Source: CAZPMT01 sp964587655 (lineage in GTDB: Bacteria; Hydrogenedentota; Hydrogenedentia; Hydrogenedentales; SLHB01). From it: 53,101 nt of DNA. Each line of letters opens with the position of its first letter. Position 1 is the stretch's first letter. Position numbers and translations under genes: made by a program. A model generated the notes under the pieces. That model saw only the letters and a program-made list of their open reading frames with translations, was not told the DNA's origin and did not search any database. This document shows, piece by piece, positions 24,692 to 32,922 of this stretch. Location of the stretch: NCBI GenBank assembly GCA_964587655.1, contig CAZPMT010000024.1, forward strand, positions 1 to 53,101, written 5' to 3'.

Positions 24692-27283
24692 ATGGAGTTA
24701 CCTGGCAAGTTTGAGCCAAAGGAAATCGAAGCGCGCTGGATGGCGTACTGGAAACAGCACGGGACCTACACCTGGGATCCGGACCGGAACCGTGAAGAGA
24801 CCTTTGTCGTGGATACGCCTCCGCCGACCGTGAGCGGCTCGCTGCATTCGGGCCATATGCTGAGCTACTCGCACCAGGACTTCATCGTCCGGTATCAACG
24901 CATGCGAGGCAAGAACATTTTCTTTCCGATCGGGTGGGACGATAACGGCCTGCCGACGGAGCGGCGCATCCAGAACCTTTTTGGCGTCCGTTGCGAACCC
25001 CACGTGCATGATGATCCCAACTTCAAACCCGAACGCGGACGCAAGGGCGAGCCGATCCCCATCAGCCGCGGGCAGTTCATCGAGTTGTGCGATACGGTCA
25101 CCAAGGAGGACGAAGAGGTCTTCCGGCATCTGTGGACGCGGCTGGGCATGTCGTACGACTGGGACGAGGAGTATACGACGATCGATCGGCGCTGCCGTAC
25201 GATCTCGCAGTACAGTTTCCTGGAACTGCTTAGGAAGGGCGAGATTTACCAAACCGAGCGGCCCGTGATGTGGGACGTTGGCTTCCAAACGGCGATCGCT
25301 CAGGCGGAACTGGTGGACAAGGAAGTGCCGAGCGCGTTCCATTATCTTCGATTCGGGATCGAGGACGGGGATCGGGAACATATCGTGATCGCCACGACGC
25401 GCCCGGAGTTGTTGGCGGCGTGTGTGGCGGTGCTCGCTCATCCGGACGACGACCGGTATCGGCCTTTATTCGGGAAGCGGGCCGTTACGCCGTTGTTCCA
25501 CGTGCCCGTGCCCATCATGCCGGCCCCGGAAGCCGATCCCGAAAAGGGCACGGGCATTGTGATGGTCTGCACATTCGGCGATCAAACCGACGTGGAGTGG
25601 TGGCAACGGTTCGATCTGCCGGTGCGCCAGATCGTGGCGCGCGATGGCCGGCTCTTGCCGGTATCGTTCGGCGCCGAAGGCTGGGAAAGCCTCGAACCGG
25701 AAGTCGCCAACGCGGTGTACGGGCAACTGGCGGGCCGGTCGCTTAAGAAGGCGCAAAAGGCCATCGTAGAGATCGCGGAGAACACCCCGGGCGTAATCGA
25801 TCGGCCCAAGGATACGATCATGCACGCGGTCAAGTTCTACGAGAAGGGCGATCACCCCGTCGAGTTCGTGCCCACGCGGCAATGGTACACGCACCTCCTG
25901 GACAAGAAGGATGCCCTCATCGAACAGGGCAGGAAAATTCAGTGGCACCCCGACTACATGGGGCTGCGGTATGAACGCTGGGTCGAAGGTCTCAACCAGG
26001 ACTGGTGTCTCAGCCGGCAACGGTATTTCGGGGTGCCAATCCCAGTGTGGTACCGCGTCGACGCGGACGGATGCGTCCAGTACGGCCAGCGCATCCTGCC
26101 GGAGACGGCAGACCTCCCCGTCGATCCGCTCAACAATGCGCCGAAGGGATTCGCCGAGGCGCAGCGTGAACAGCCCGGCGGGTTCTCCGGCGACCCGGAC
26201 GTGCTCGACACGTGGGCGACGAGTTCGTTGACACCGCAGGTGACGACGACGTGGTTCATGAACGAGGAACGCCACAAGAAGCTGTTCCCGATGGACATTC
26301 GGCCACAGGCCCATGACATCATTCGCACGTGGGCCTTCTACACCATCGTGAAGGCCTATCTGCATTCCGGCGACATCCCGTGGAAGAATGTCGTCATCAG
26401 CGGCTGGGTGCTCGATCCCGACCGGAAGAAGATGTCCAAGAGCCAGGGCAACGTCATCACGCCGGAACCGCTCGTGGATCAATTCGGCGCGGACAGTTGC
26501 CGCTACTGGGCCGCGCGCGCGCGACTGGGCGTGGATACGGCCTACGACGAACAGGTCTTCAAAGTAGGGAAACGCCTCTGCACGAAACTCTTCAACGCGA
26601 GCAAGTTCGCCATCGGACAGTTCTCAACCGTCGACGCAGCTCTGCTCGGGCCGGACAAGGTCACGTGTGAAACGGATCGCGCCTTTGTCGCGGAGCTTCG
26701 TCCGCTCATCGAGCGCGCAACGGCCGCGTTCGATGAGTTCGACTACGCGCAAGCGCTCATGTTGACCGAGGAGTTCTTCTGGGGCACCTTCTGCGACAAC
26801 TACCTCGAGATCGCGAAACCGCGCACCTACGACGAAGGCATCACCGAGGGCCGCGTCTCGGCCGCCTCGACGCTTCGCCTTCTGCATCGCGCTTTGGTGC
26901 GGATGCTCGCCCCCTATCTGCCCTATCTCGCGGAAGAGGTGTGGCACTGGTGTTACTCGAATGACCACGGGATGCACGATTCCGTACACCGGTCACCGTG
27001 GCCGTCCATCGCGGAATTCGCCGCCATTCCCGCTCCCGGGAACCCGCTCACATACAGCGCTACCGCCGCCGTGCTGGATGCGGTCCGCAAAGCGAAAGCC
27101 GCCGCGAATCTCAGCATGAAAGCCCCCGTCAAGCAGGTCACCGTGACGGGCAAAGCGGACGCGCTGGATGCCGTCAAGGCCACCCTCGACGACGTACGCC
27201 GCATGCTCCAGATTGAAGAGGTGACGCTCGTCGAAGGCGCGGCTGAGATCGGTTCCGTCTCCGTCGATACCGTCATTGCATGA
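24692..27283 (+). CDS. valS: valyl-tRNA synthetase
   Basis: 863 residues from ATG 24692 with GGGAG six bases upstream; the frame is open to 24578 but that part has no family match. Class I signatures are present: the HIGH-type motif as His52-Ser-Gly-His55 and KMSKS at 580-584. The proline run PPPTVSGSLHSGH is typical of ValS. WYTHLL and the CP1 editing-domain region (TTRPELLAACVAVLAHP) are intact. It charges tRNA-Val and hydrolyses mischarged threonine. It is shorter than proteobacterial ValS (about 950) because the C-terminal tail is reduced to a short helical domain; overall it resembles the archaeal/spirochaete-like subtype. Confidence 0.95.
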   Translation: MELPGKFEPKEIEARWMAYWKQHGTYTWDPDRNREETFVVDTPPPTVSGSLHSGHMLSYSHQDFIVRYQRMRGKNIFFPIGWDDNGLPTERRIQNLFGVRCEPHVHDDPNFKPERGRKGEPIPISRGQFIELCDTVTKEDEEVFRHLWTRLGMSYDWDEEYTTIDRRCRTISQYSFLELLRKGEIYQTERPVMWDVGFQTAIAQAELVDKEVPSAFHYLRFGIEDGDREHIVIATTRPELLAACVAVLAHPDDDRYRPLFGKRAVTPLFHVPVPIMPAPEADPEKGTGIVMVCTFGDQTDVEWWQRFDLPVRQIVARDGRLLPVSFGAEGWESLEPEVANAVYGQLAGRSLKKAQKAIVEIAENTPGVIDRPKDTIMHAVKFYEKGDHPVEFVPTRQWYTHLLDKKDALIEQGRKIQWHPDYMGLRYERWVEGLNQDWCLSRQRYFGVPIPVWYRVDADGCVQYGQRILPETADLPVDPLNNAPKGFAEAQREQPGGFSGDPDVLDTWATSSLTPQVTTTWFMNEERHKKLFPMDIRPQAHDIIRTWAFYTIVKAYLHSGDIPWKNVVISGWVLDPDRKKMSKSQGNVITPEPLVDQFGADSCRYWAARARLGVDTAYDEQVFKVGKRLCTKLFNASKFAIGQFSTVDAALLGPDKVTCETDRAFVAELRPLIERATAAFDEFDYAQALMLTEEFFWGTFCDNYLEIAKPRTYDEGITEGRVSAASTLRLLHRALVRMLAPYLPYLAEEVWHWCYSNDHGMHDSVHRSPWPSIAEFAAIPAPGNPLTYSATAAVLDAVRKAKAAANLSMKAPVKQVTVTGKADALDAVKATLDDVRRMLQIEEVTLVEGAAEIGSVSVDTVIA

Positions 27284-27313
27284 TGACAGATTCTTGAATC
27301 GCGAGCGGCGCCA

Positions 27314-30300
27314 TCACAGTGGCGGCGGCGTGTTCTGCGGCGCCAACAGTTCGATCGCTTTGGCGACCTGGTAACTGGCTGCGTCCACCGCCTCCAGGAC
27401 TTCATGAGCCGCCTTGCAGGATGAAACGAGCATCTCGCTGACGCGCCGCGGCTCGATTTTCGACATCGGAGGCGTCTTGAATAGGAACCCGAAGAGCAGT
27501 CGCTCCATTCGCTCTTTGTTCAGCCACAAGACATCCTCGTGGCGGTTCATCCGGAGATACCGCTGCACGCAGATATCCTCGAACATCGCGCGAAACGCCC
27601 CGGACCTGTCGACGGCGGGAAGATCGAGCGGAGAAGGATGCGCGACGAGTATCCTGACCAGGAGCGCGTCGGCATTCGCGGAGGTCTCGTCGAGGCCAAG
27701 GTCTTTGAAAGCTTCTGATACGATGCGCGTCAGAAGCCAGTCGTCCATAACGGCCGCATGCGTTGCTGGATCTTGTGCCCTGGTTTTCAGCGCGTGCCTG
27801 GCGATCACAAGCGCGATGGGAACGCTCCGGAACGCCGTCGTATCGGCAGCCGCGTCCGTCATCTCCCCGATCATAGCCGCAAACGGCGAGCCGCACGGGC
27901 ACGTCTCCGCGATCAGAGGCGGAACGGCCGGCAACGCATCGAGCGACACGACGCACTCCTTCGCGATCCTGGCGGCCTCCACCTCGTCGCCAGTGTATTG
28001 GGCGACGGCTGATAAGAACGCAGCCATTGCGGACTCGAAATGCGACATCGTTTTCTCGCCGCGCGCGCCGGCCAGAGATCGCAGCGTGTCGGCGTTCATC
28101 ACCTTTCGGAACGGCGTGAGGATGGGTTCAAGCCTCATTTCACGATATGCGTCGTCCACGCTCGGAACGCCTCGTCCGCCGAGGGAAGCGTTCAGACGCG
28201 CCCAGCCGCCGTCGTGATCGCGAACTTCGCGCCAGTCGAGAAATGCATTGTATTGATAGGCGTACAGTTCAAAGGCCAGCCCTTCGCGGGCCAGTTCCGG
28301 CGCGTGACGGAGATACTCGGTTTGCGTTCTATGCTCCCGGAAAACGTAGTAGCAGCCGTCGATCGAGTCAATGGCCAAGGCATCCGCGACGGTTCGGAAT
28401 ACGAAACGCTTGTTCTCGGTGTCTCCGACGTTGATCGCCGTGGACGTGTGAATCCTTCCGCGCGTGGTTGTATAAGCGTTGTTGTAGAGGATAAGCGCCC
28501 GATCGTTTCCAGCGCGGTTCGAATAGGCGAAGACATTTTCGTCTACCCATCCTTCGGGCGTGCGCGCATCGTAGAGCGCGAAGTTCTCCGCGCCGCTGAA
28601 GAGGTGCCGCTTGCGCATGAGCGGGAAGATCTCGGTCTCGTGCCGCGCAATCATGTGCTCGTCGATCTGTTCATCCCAATACGCGCGGCGGTATTCCATG
28701 CCGTACTTCTCGGTCAGTCCCTCGATCTGGCCGTGACCGAACATCGGCAGCCCCGGCATCGTGACCATCAGCAGCGCGACGCCATAGTACTTGTCGCCCT
28801 TGCCGAACTGATCGACGGCGGTTCGTTCGTCGGGGTTGTTCATGAAGTTGACGAACCGCTTGATGACTTCCGGGCTGAATTCGAGGACGTTCTTTATCGT
28901 TTGGCGGTAATTGGCGTTCTCCTCCATCTTCAGCATGTTCATGAACGCGCTGTTGTATACGCGATGCATGCCGAGCGTCCGCACGAAGTATCCTTCCATG
29001 AGCCAGAAGGCTTCGGCCAACAGGAGCGTCTCGGGGACCTCGGCCTGGATCCGATCCACTACCTCGCGCCAGAACTCCTTTGGGAACGCACGATCGAAGT
29101 CCTCCTTAGACATGCCGTGCTCGGCTCGCGACGGGATGGCGCCGGCCTCGCCGGGCTTGGGAAACCAGAGCCGCTGGTAGTGGCGCTTGGCGAGGGTCAT
29201 GGCCGCGTCGAACCGGATTATCGGGAAGAGTCTTGCCACGTGCAGAATGGTTTGAACGACGGTTTCGCGGACTTCCTCGATCATGAAGTTCAACTGGGCC
29301 GTATCGTTCCACGGCATGTTGGTCCCGTCATTGCCGTGATAGATGTAGCGGACCGAGCCGGTCCACCGATCAAGCCGCTTGAACACCACCGCCGCGTCGC
29401 GGTTGTCCCAATAGCCGTCTTCGATGAACAGGCCGACGCGTTCATCCCACGACAGGTCCGGACCTGTAAACCGGTAGGATGGGAACGGTGGATAATCAAG
29501 TTGCACGAACCAATCCGGATGCTCGATCACCCAGCGCGAATACAGACCGACGTGATTGGGGACCATGTCGCTCGCGAGACGGATCCCGTGTTGCCACGCC
29601 CGTTCGCGCAGATTCCGGTACGCCTCTTCACCGCCAAGCTCCGTCGCGACGGCATAGTCATAAAGAGAATACGCGGATGCGACGGCTTCGGGATTGCCCG
29701 TGATCTGTTTGATCCGCTGCGACGCGGGAGAGCGTTCCCATACGCCTATGAGCCACAGCCCAGTGAAACCCCACCGCGCGAGGCGCGTCAACTCCTCGTC
29801 GGGAATCTGGTCGAGCCGGGTAATGGAGCGTTGATACTTCTTGGACAATTGGTCCAGCCAGACGTATACGGACTTCGCAATGAGGACGACATTCGACATC
29901 CAGTCCTTGTCGTGCGTGAAGGCCTCAGGCTCAGGATAGCCGAGTTCGGCGAGGTACTCGCGCCCGAAACTGAGCACCTCGGCGGGTCCCGGTCCGTGAC
30001 CGCGCATGCGCGCTTCTTCTTTCATGAGACCTTCGGCGAGGAGAAGCCAATCGAGGAGGTCGGGCGGCAGGAACGCGGCCCAGTGCTTCCGAATGTATTC
30101 GAGTTGTCCTTCAAGAGAGTCGGGACACGCCCGCATCGGAGCACGCAGCATCTCGAAGAGCGTTTGACCAGTACCGGCGAAAGTGGGCTGAGTCGCGAAG
30201 AATGCCTCCAACGCAAGTACAAGCGGCTCGTAAGGCGCATTGCGCCTCAGATCCGTGTCGTCGTAAAGGTCCTGAAAGGGATCGAGTGCGGGGTTTTCCA

Positions 30301-30781
30301 TGGCGAGATAGAGCAGCGCCATTTCGCGCGAGACGCCGTAACGATTGGCCGTGTCCCTGAGAAACTCCAGGATGGTTTCCGCGGACTCGAGCACCGACGC
30401 GGGTGGATACAGATCCGCGAACGCGTGCAGGGGCCGTTCGACTCCCGAGTCGCCGCGGACCGAGCGTTGCGTTTGGAGGCCATGCATCATTACGCCAGCG
30501 TGGTCCTCTACGCAATACTTGTCCGCCACGTAACGCAGGATGTCGCTAAGGAGCGCAAACGCCATCAGTTGGCCGGCATGAACGGGCTGTGTGACGTAGG
30601 TTTGCGAGTCCCGGTTCGCATTCAATCGATGGGCAATCGCTCGCAGGGCGTAGACCAGATTGACCGGCGCGGTTCCATCCTTCGGCGGCGTGAGGTCTGA
30701 AACGTGATAACGCTCCCACGCTTTCACCGAAAGCGGGAACCAGAACGGGAAATACGCGTCTTGGGCTTGATGTAACGGCAT
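27314..30781 (-). CDS. large GH13 (alpha-amylase-family) protein
   Basis: 1,155 residues, cytosolic (no signal peptide). Residues 1-340 form an unrecognised helical N-terminal domain. The GH13 barrel follows: region I SDMVPNHV, region II RFDAAM with nucleophile Asp525, region III LLAEAFW with acid/base Glu590, region IV FMNNPDE with Asp651. Region IV has NNPD instead of the common NHD. About 300 C-terminal residues after the barrel are helical and unassigned; the total is two to three times a usual amylase. A role in glycogen or trehalose-type glucan metabolism, perhaps as a glucosyl- or maltosyltransferase, is plausible but undetermined. It converges on valS, with 30 bp between stops. Confidence 0.85.
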   Translation of the reverse strand: MPLHQAQDAYFPFWFPLSVKAWERYHVSDLTPPKDGTAPVNLVYALRAIAHRLNANRDSQTYVTQPVHAGQLMAFALLSDILRYVADKYCVEDHAGVMMHGLQTQRSVRGDSGVERPLHAFADLYPPASVLESAETILEFLRDTANRYGVSREMALLYLAMENPALDPFQDLYDDTDLRRNAPYEPLVLALEAFFATQPTFAGTGQTLFEMLRAPMRACPDSLEGQLEYIRKHWAAFLPPDLLDWLLLAEGLMKEEARMRGHGPGPAEVLSFGREYLAELGYPEPEAFTHDKDWMSNVVLIAKSVYVWLDQLSKKYQRSITRLDQIPDEELTRLARWGFTGLWLIGVWERSPASQRIKQITGNPEAVASAYSLYDYAVATELGGEEAYRNLRERAWQHGIRLASDMVPNHVGLYSRWVIEHPDWFVQLDYPPFPSYRFTGPDLSWDERVGLFIEDGYWDNRDAAVVFKRLDRWTGSVRYIYHGNDGTNMPWNDTAQLNFMIEEVRETVVQTILHVARLFPIIRFDAAMTLAKRHYQRLWFPKPGEAGAIPSRAEHGMSKEDFDRAFPKEFWREVVDRIQAEVPETLLLAEAFWLMEGYFVRTLGMHRVYNSAFMNMLKMEENANYRQTIKNVLEFSPEVIKRFVNFMNNPDERTAVDQFGKGDKYYGVALLMVTMPGLPMFGHGQIEGLTEKYGMEYRRAYWDEQIDEHMIARHETEIFPLMRKRHLFSGAENFALYDARTPEGWVDENVFAYSNRAGNDRALILYNNAYTTTRGRIHTSTAINVGDTENKRFVFRTVADALAIDSIDGCYYVFREHRTQTEYLRHAPELAREGLAFELYAYQYNAFLDWREVRDHDGGWARLNASLGGRGVPSVDDAYREMRLEPILTPFRKVMNADTLRSLAGARGEKTMSHFESAMAAFLSAVAQYTGDEVEAARIAKECVVSLDALPAVPPLIAETCPCGSPFAAMIGEMTDAAADTTAFRSVPIALVIARHALKTRAQDPATHAAVMDDWLLTRIVSEAFKDLGLDETSANADALLVRILVAHPSPLDLPAVDRSGAFRAMFEDICVQRYLRMNRHEDVLWLNKERMERLLFGFLFKTPPMSKIEPRRVSEMLVSSCKAAHEVLEAVDAASYQVAKAIELLAPQNTPPPL

Positions 30782-30860
30782 CGGTCCTATTCCCGGCTTC
30801 CTGTTGGGGACGAGAATACACGATCTCCGCGTCCCCGCGCCATAAGCCCGTCGCGTTTAC

Positions 30861-30988
30861 GTGGCAGCGGCGTCCTCGCCGCTGTGCACTGGCTTCGGAA
30901 ACGCGACGAGGACGTCGCGTCCACGTGGCAGCGGCGTCCTCGCCGCTGTGCACTGGCTTCGGAAACGCGACGAGGACGTCGCGTCCAC
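30861..30988 (+). repeat. two identical 64-bp tandem repeats
   Basis: 30861-30924 and 30925-30988 are base-for-base identical; part of a third unit precedes them (GTCGCGTTTAC at 30850). Each contains GCGGCGTCCTCGCCGC, a 6-bp stem with a TCCT loop, and GACGTC/CACGTG palindromes. They lie in the divergent spacer between the GH13 gene and the DUF2147 gene, so they may also influence those promoters. Confidence 0.92.
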
Positions 30989-31074
30989 GTAACCGCACGG
31001 GTGGAAACGTGAGGCCGGTAATGATATACCTCAGCACATTGCGCGGAACTGTATCCGGCGCGAGGAGGCAATGT

Positions 31075-31602
31075 ATGCGACGAGGGATGATCTTCTGTTT
31101 GGCGTTGCTCGGGTATCTCATTGCGGGGCCGGCGTTTTCTGAAGAGGCTGATGGCGTCGTCGGACAGTGGTTGACGGACGACGGCGGCGCTCGTATCGAG
31201 ATCTTCAAGGAGAACGGGACGTACTGCGGCAAGATTGTCTGGCTGAAGGAGCCCGTCTATCCGAAGGAAGACAAGGACGCGGGGAAGCCCATACGCGATA
31301 GGAACAATCCCGACCCGGCCAAGAGAGATCAGCCCTATGTCGGAATTTACTTGCTGAGGGGCTTCGCCTACAAGGGCGAAAACACGTGGACGAACGGCAC
31401 GATCTACAATCCTGAAAATGGAAAGACGTACAGCGCGAAACTCCGGTTGGAGAGCAAGGACAAGCTGAAGGTGCGGGGGTTTATCGGCATATCCCTTATC
31501 GGTGGTTCGACGCTCTGGTCTCGATGCGAGGAACCCGCAACCCAGCCGGCCACGGAGGCGAAGCCGCAGCCCGCCAAGAAGGACGCAGCCGCCGCGAAAT
31601 GA
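31075..31602 (+). CDS. DUF2147 exported protein
   Basis: 175 residues from ATG 31075, six bases after GAGGAGG. Residues 1-22 are a signal peptide (GMIFCLALLGYLIAGPAFS). The mature part has the DUF2147 pattern: GQWLTDDGGARIEIF, Y-CGKIVWLKEP, a D-x-NNPDPAKR segment, GTIYNPENGKTYSAKL and LKVRGFIGISLIGGSTLWSR. The fold is a lipocalin-like beta barrel of unknown role, periplasmic. The C-terminal 25 residues are Ala/Pro/Lys-rich. Its stop overlaps the comB start (ATGA), so the two are co-translated, though no functional link is known. Confidence 0.88.
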   Translation: MRRGMIFCLALLGYLIAGPAFSEEADGVVGQWLTDDGGARIEIFKENGTYCGKIVWLKEPVYPKEDKDAGKPIRDRNNPDPAKRDQPYVGIYLLRGFAYKGENTWTNGTIYNPENGKTYSAKLRLESKDKLKVRGFIGISLIGGSTLWSRCEEPATQPATEAKPQPAKKDAAAAK

Positions 31603-32354
31603 AATGGCACATTGTCGAGGGAGCGGAAGGTTGTGCGTTCGCCGTCGAACACGGGTACGTCGCGGTTGTGGCGGATGCGTTGCGGGCGAGCGCGACCGCG
31701 GCGATGCTATTGGATGCCGGGGCGGTCGAGATCGTTGTAGTGCGCGAAGTCGAGGAAGCGCTTGAAGCGAGACGGGCGTTTCCCGGCGCGCTGCTGTTCG
31801 GAGAGCGCGGCGGGCTGCCGCCTACGGGATTTGATTTCGGGAACAGCCCGAGGACGGTTGCAGCGGCGCGTGGAAGGCGGGTCATCTTCACGACGACGAC
31901 CGGAGCGCAGCGTTTGGTGGATTCCTGGGGCGCGCGCGCCGTGTACATGGGTACGACGCTCAACGCCGGCGCAGTGGCGCGCGCGGCCGTGAAACATGAC
32001 GCGGATGTCGTGTTGATACCGGCCGGGCTCGCAGGGGATCCTCACTTCAACGCGCCCGTATTACGGTCCAACATACGGGCGCAGGAAGACTGGGTCGCGG
32101 CCACGGCCATCGCCGTAGCTTCGGGAGCGGAGATCGTGCGCGGCCTTGACGCGTATTGTTATTGGCGCGAGCGGATTCAGGCGGAAGGGATTCCCTCGCT
32201 TTTCGCGAGCGCGCCACACGCTGAGAAGTTGAGAATGGCAGGCCTTGGAGCGGATGTCGCGTACTGCGCGCAAATGGACGTTACTGCCGCCGTGCCGGAA
32301 GCCGTCGAGCGAATCGAGCACGGCGTCATAGTGCGTTGCGCCGGTCAAACTTGA
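31599..32354 (+). CDS. comB: 2-phosphosulfolactate phosphatase family protein (ComB)
   Basis: 251 residues. ComB removes phosphate from 2-phosphosulfolactate, a step to sulfolactate and, in methanogens, coenzyme M. Family motifs: VVADALRASATAA (active site), GERGGLPPTGFDFGNSP, IFTTTTGAQ and VLIPAGLAGDPHF. In bacteria outside coenzyme-M pathways ComB may feed sulfolactate metabolism; no comA or comC partner is visible nearby. The start ATG overlaps the DUF2147 stop by 4 bp. The last codons overlap the start of an SGNH-hydrolase fragment in another frame. Confidence 0.85.
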   Translation: MKWHIVEGAEGCAFAVEHGYVAVVADALRASATAAMLLDAGAVEIVVVREVEEALEARRAFPGALLFGERGGLPPTGFDFGNSPRTVAAARGRRVIFTTTTGAQRLVDSWGARAVYMGTTLNAGAVARAAVKHDADVVLIPAGLAGDPHFNAPVLRSNIRAQEDWVAATAIAVASGAEIVRGLDAYCYWRERIQAEGIPSLFASAPHAEKLRMAGLGADVAYCAQMDVTAAVPEAVERIEHGVIVRCAGQT

Positions 32355-32499
32355 TAATTTCTTCTCTGCATACGCCGTTGATAAAGAGAAGTGGTACGGC
32401 GATGATCCCGTTCATCCGACCGAGGCCGGCATGAGGCATATGGCGGATCTCTGGAGCGAGGCCCTCGTGAAGGCGCTGCCGGAAGGGCCGGAACCGTGA
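32353..32499 (+). pseudogene. SGNH/GDSL hydrolase, C-terminal fragment
   Basis: The frame reads NFFSAYAVDKEKWYGDDPVH then PTEAGMRHMADLWSEAL to a TGA at 32497. This is the end of a GDSL hydrolase: the catalytic Asp-x-x-His block is D-x-VHPT with the usual trailing MA-x2-W helix. Everything upstream, including the GDS nucleophile, is gone and replaced by comB. The stop overlaps the GTG of the next fragment, so the pair was once an operon. Confidence 0.7.
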
Positions 32500-32849
32500 C
32501 GGGAAAGGAAAGGTTCCTCACCACGCTGCGCTTTGAACAACCGGATCGCCCGCCTCATTTTGAGGCCATGTTCGAGTTGGAGCATGAGGCGTTCGGCCTG
32601 CGATTCCCCGAACGCATCTCCTGGGCCGGCTGTTCGCCTCTGGAAAAGGAGCGCTTGATTGCCGCGTGCATGGAGATCTATGTACGGATCGTCGAGACCT
32701 ACGCGTGGGACGCCTTGGCGGTGTATTGGCCATGGTCCGACCCGGACGGTGTTGCCGCCGCGAAGAAGGTCTCCGGCATGCCGCTCGAGAATTACGAATA
32801 CATGCTCGATGTGTTTCGGGAGTTCAACGCTCGGCACGCGCCGGCGTAA
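32496..32849 (+). pseudogene. uroporphyrinogen-decarboxylase-family protein, N-terminal fragment
   Basis: Starts at GTG 32496 with MTGKERFLTTLRFEQPDRPP, the classic start of UroD/MtaA-type methyltransferase-like proteins, followed by a MFELEHEAFGLRFPERISW segment. Family members have about 340-400 residues; this frame ends after 117, before the catalytic Asp/Cys region. It probably used to form a unit with the SGNH gene. Loss of both flanks points to a two-sided rearrangement rather than a single frameshift. Confidence 0.72.
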
Positions 32850-32880
32850 GAACAACAAGGTTCCCCGCGCCCACGGCGTC

Positions 32881-32920
32881 GCCGGATCGGCCGGATCGGT
32901 CGGATCCGTCAGATCCGTTG
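32881..32920. repeat. GGATCGGTC word repeat, left side of the giant gene
   Basis: Five near-copies of a 9-bp GGATCGGTC/GGATCCGTC unit. A matching run lies at 44288-44317, on the other side of the giant gene and its upstream spacer. Confidence 0.7.
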
Positions 32921-32922
32921 GT

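Noticed and set aside
28040..30700. Long plus-strand frame (886 codons) opposite the GH13 gene
   Set aside because: It is antisense to a gene with all GH13 motifs; its residues (rich in Arg, Val, His) match no family. High GC content keeps such antisense frames open.
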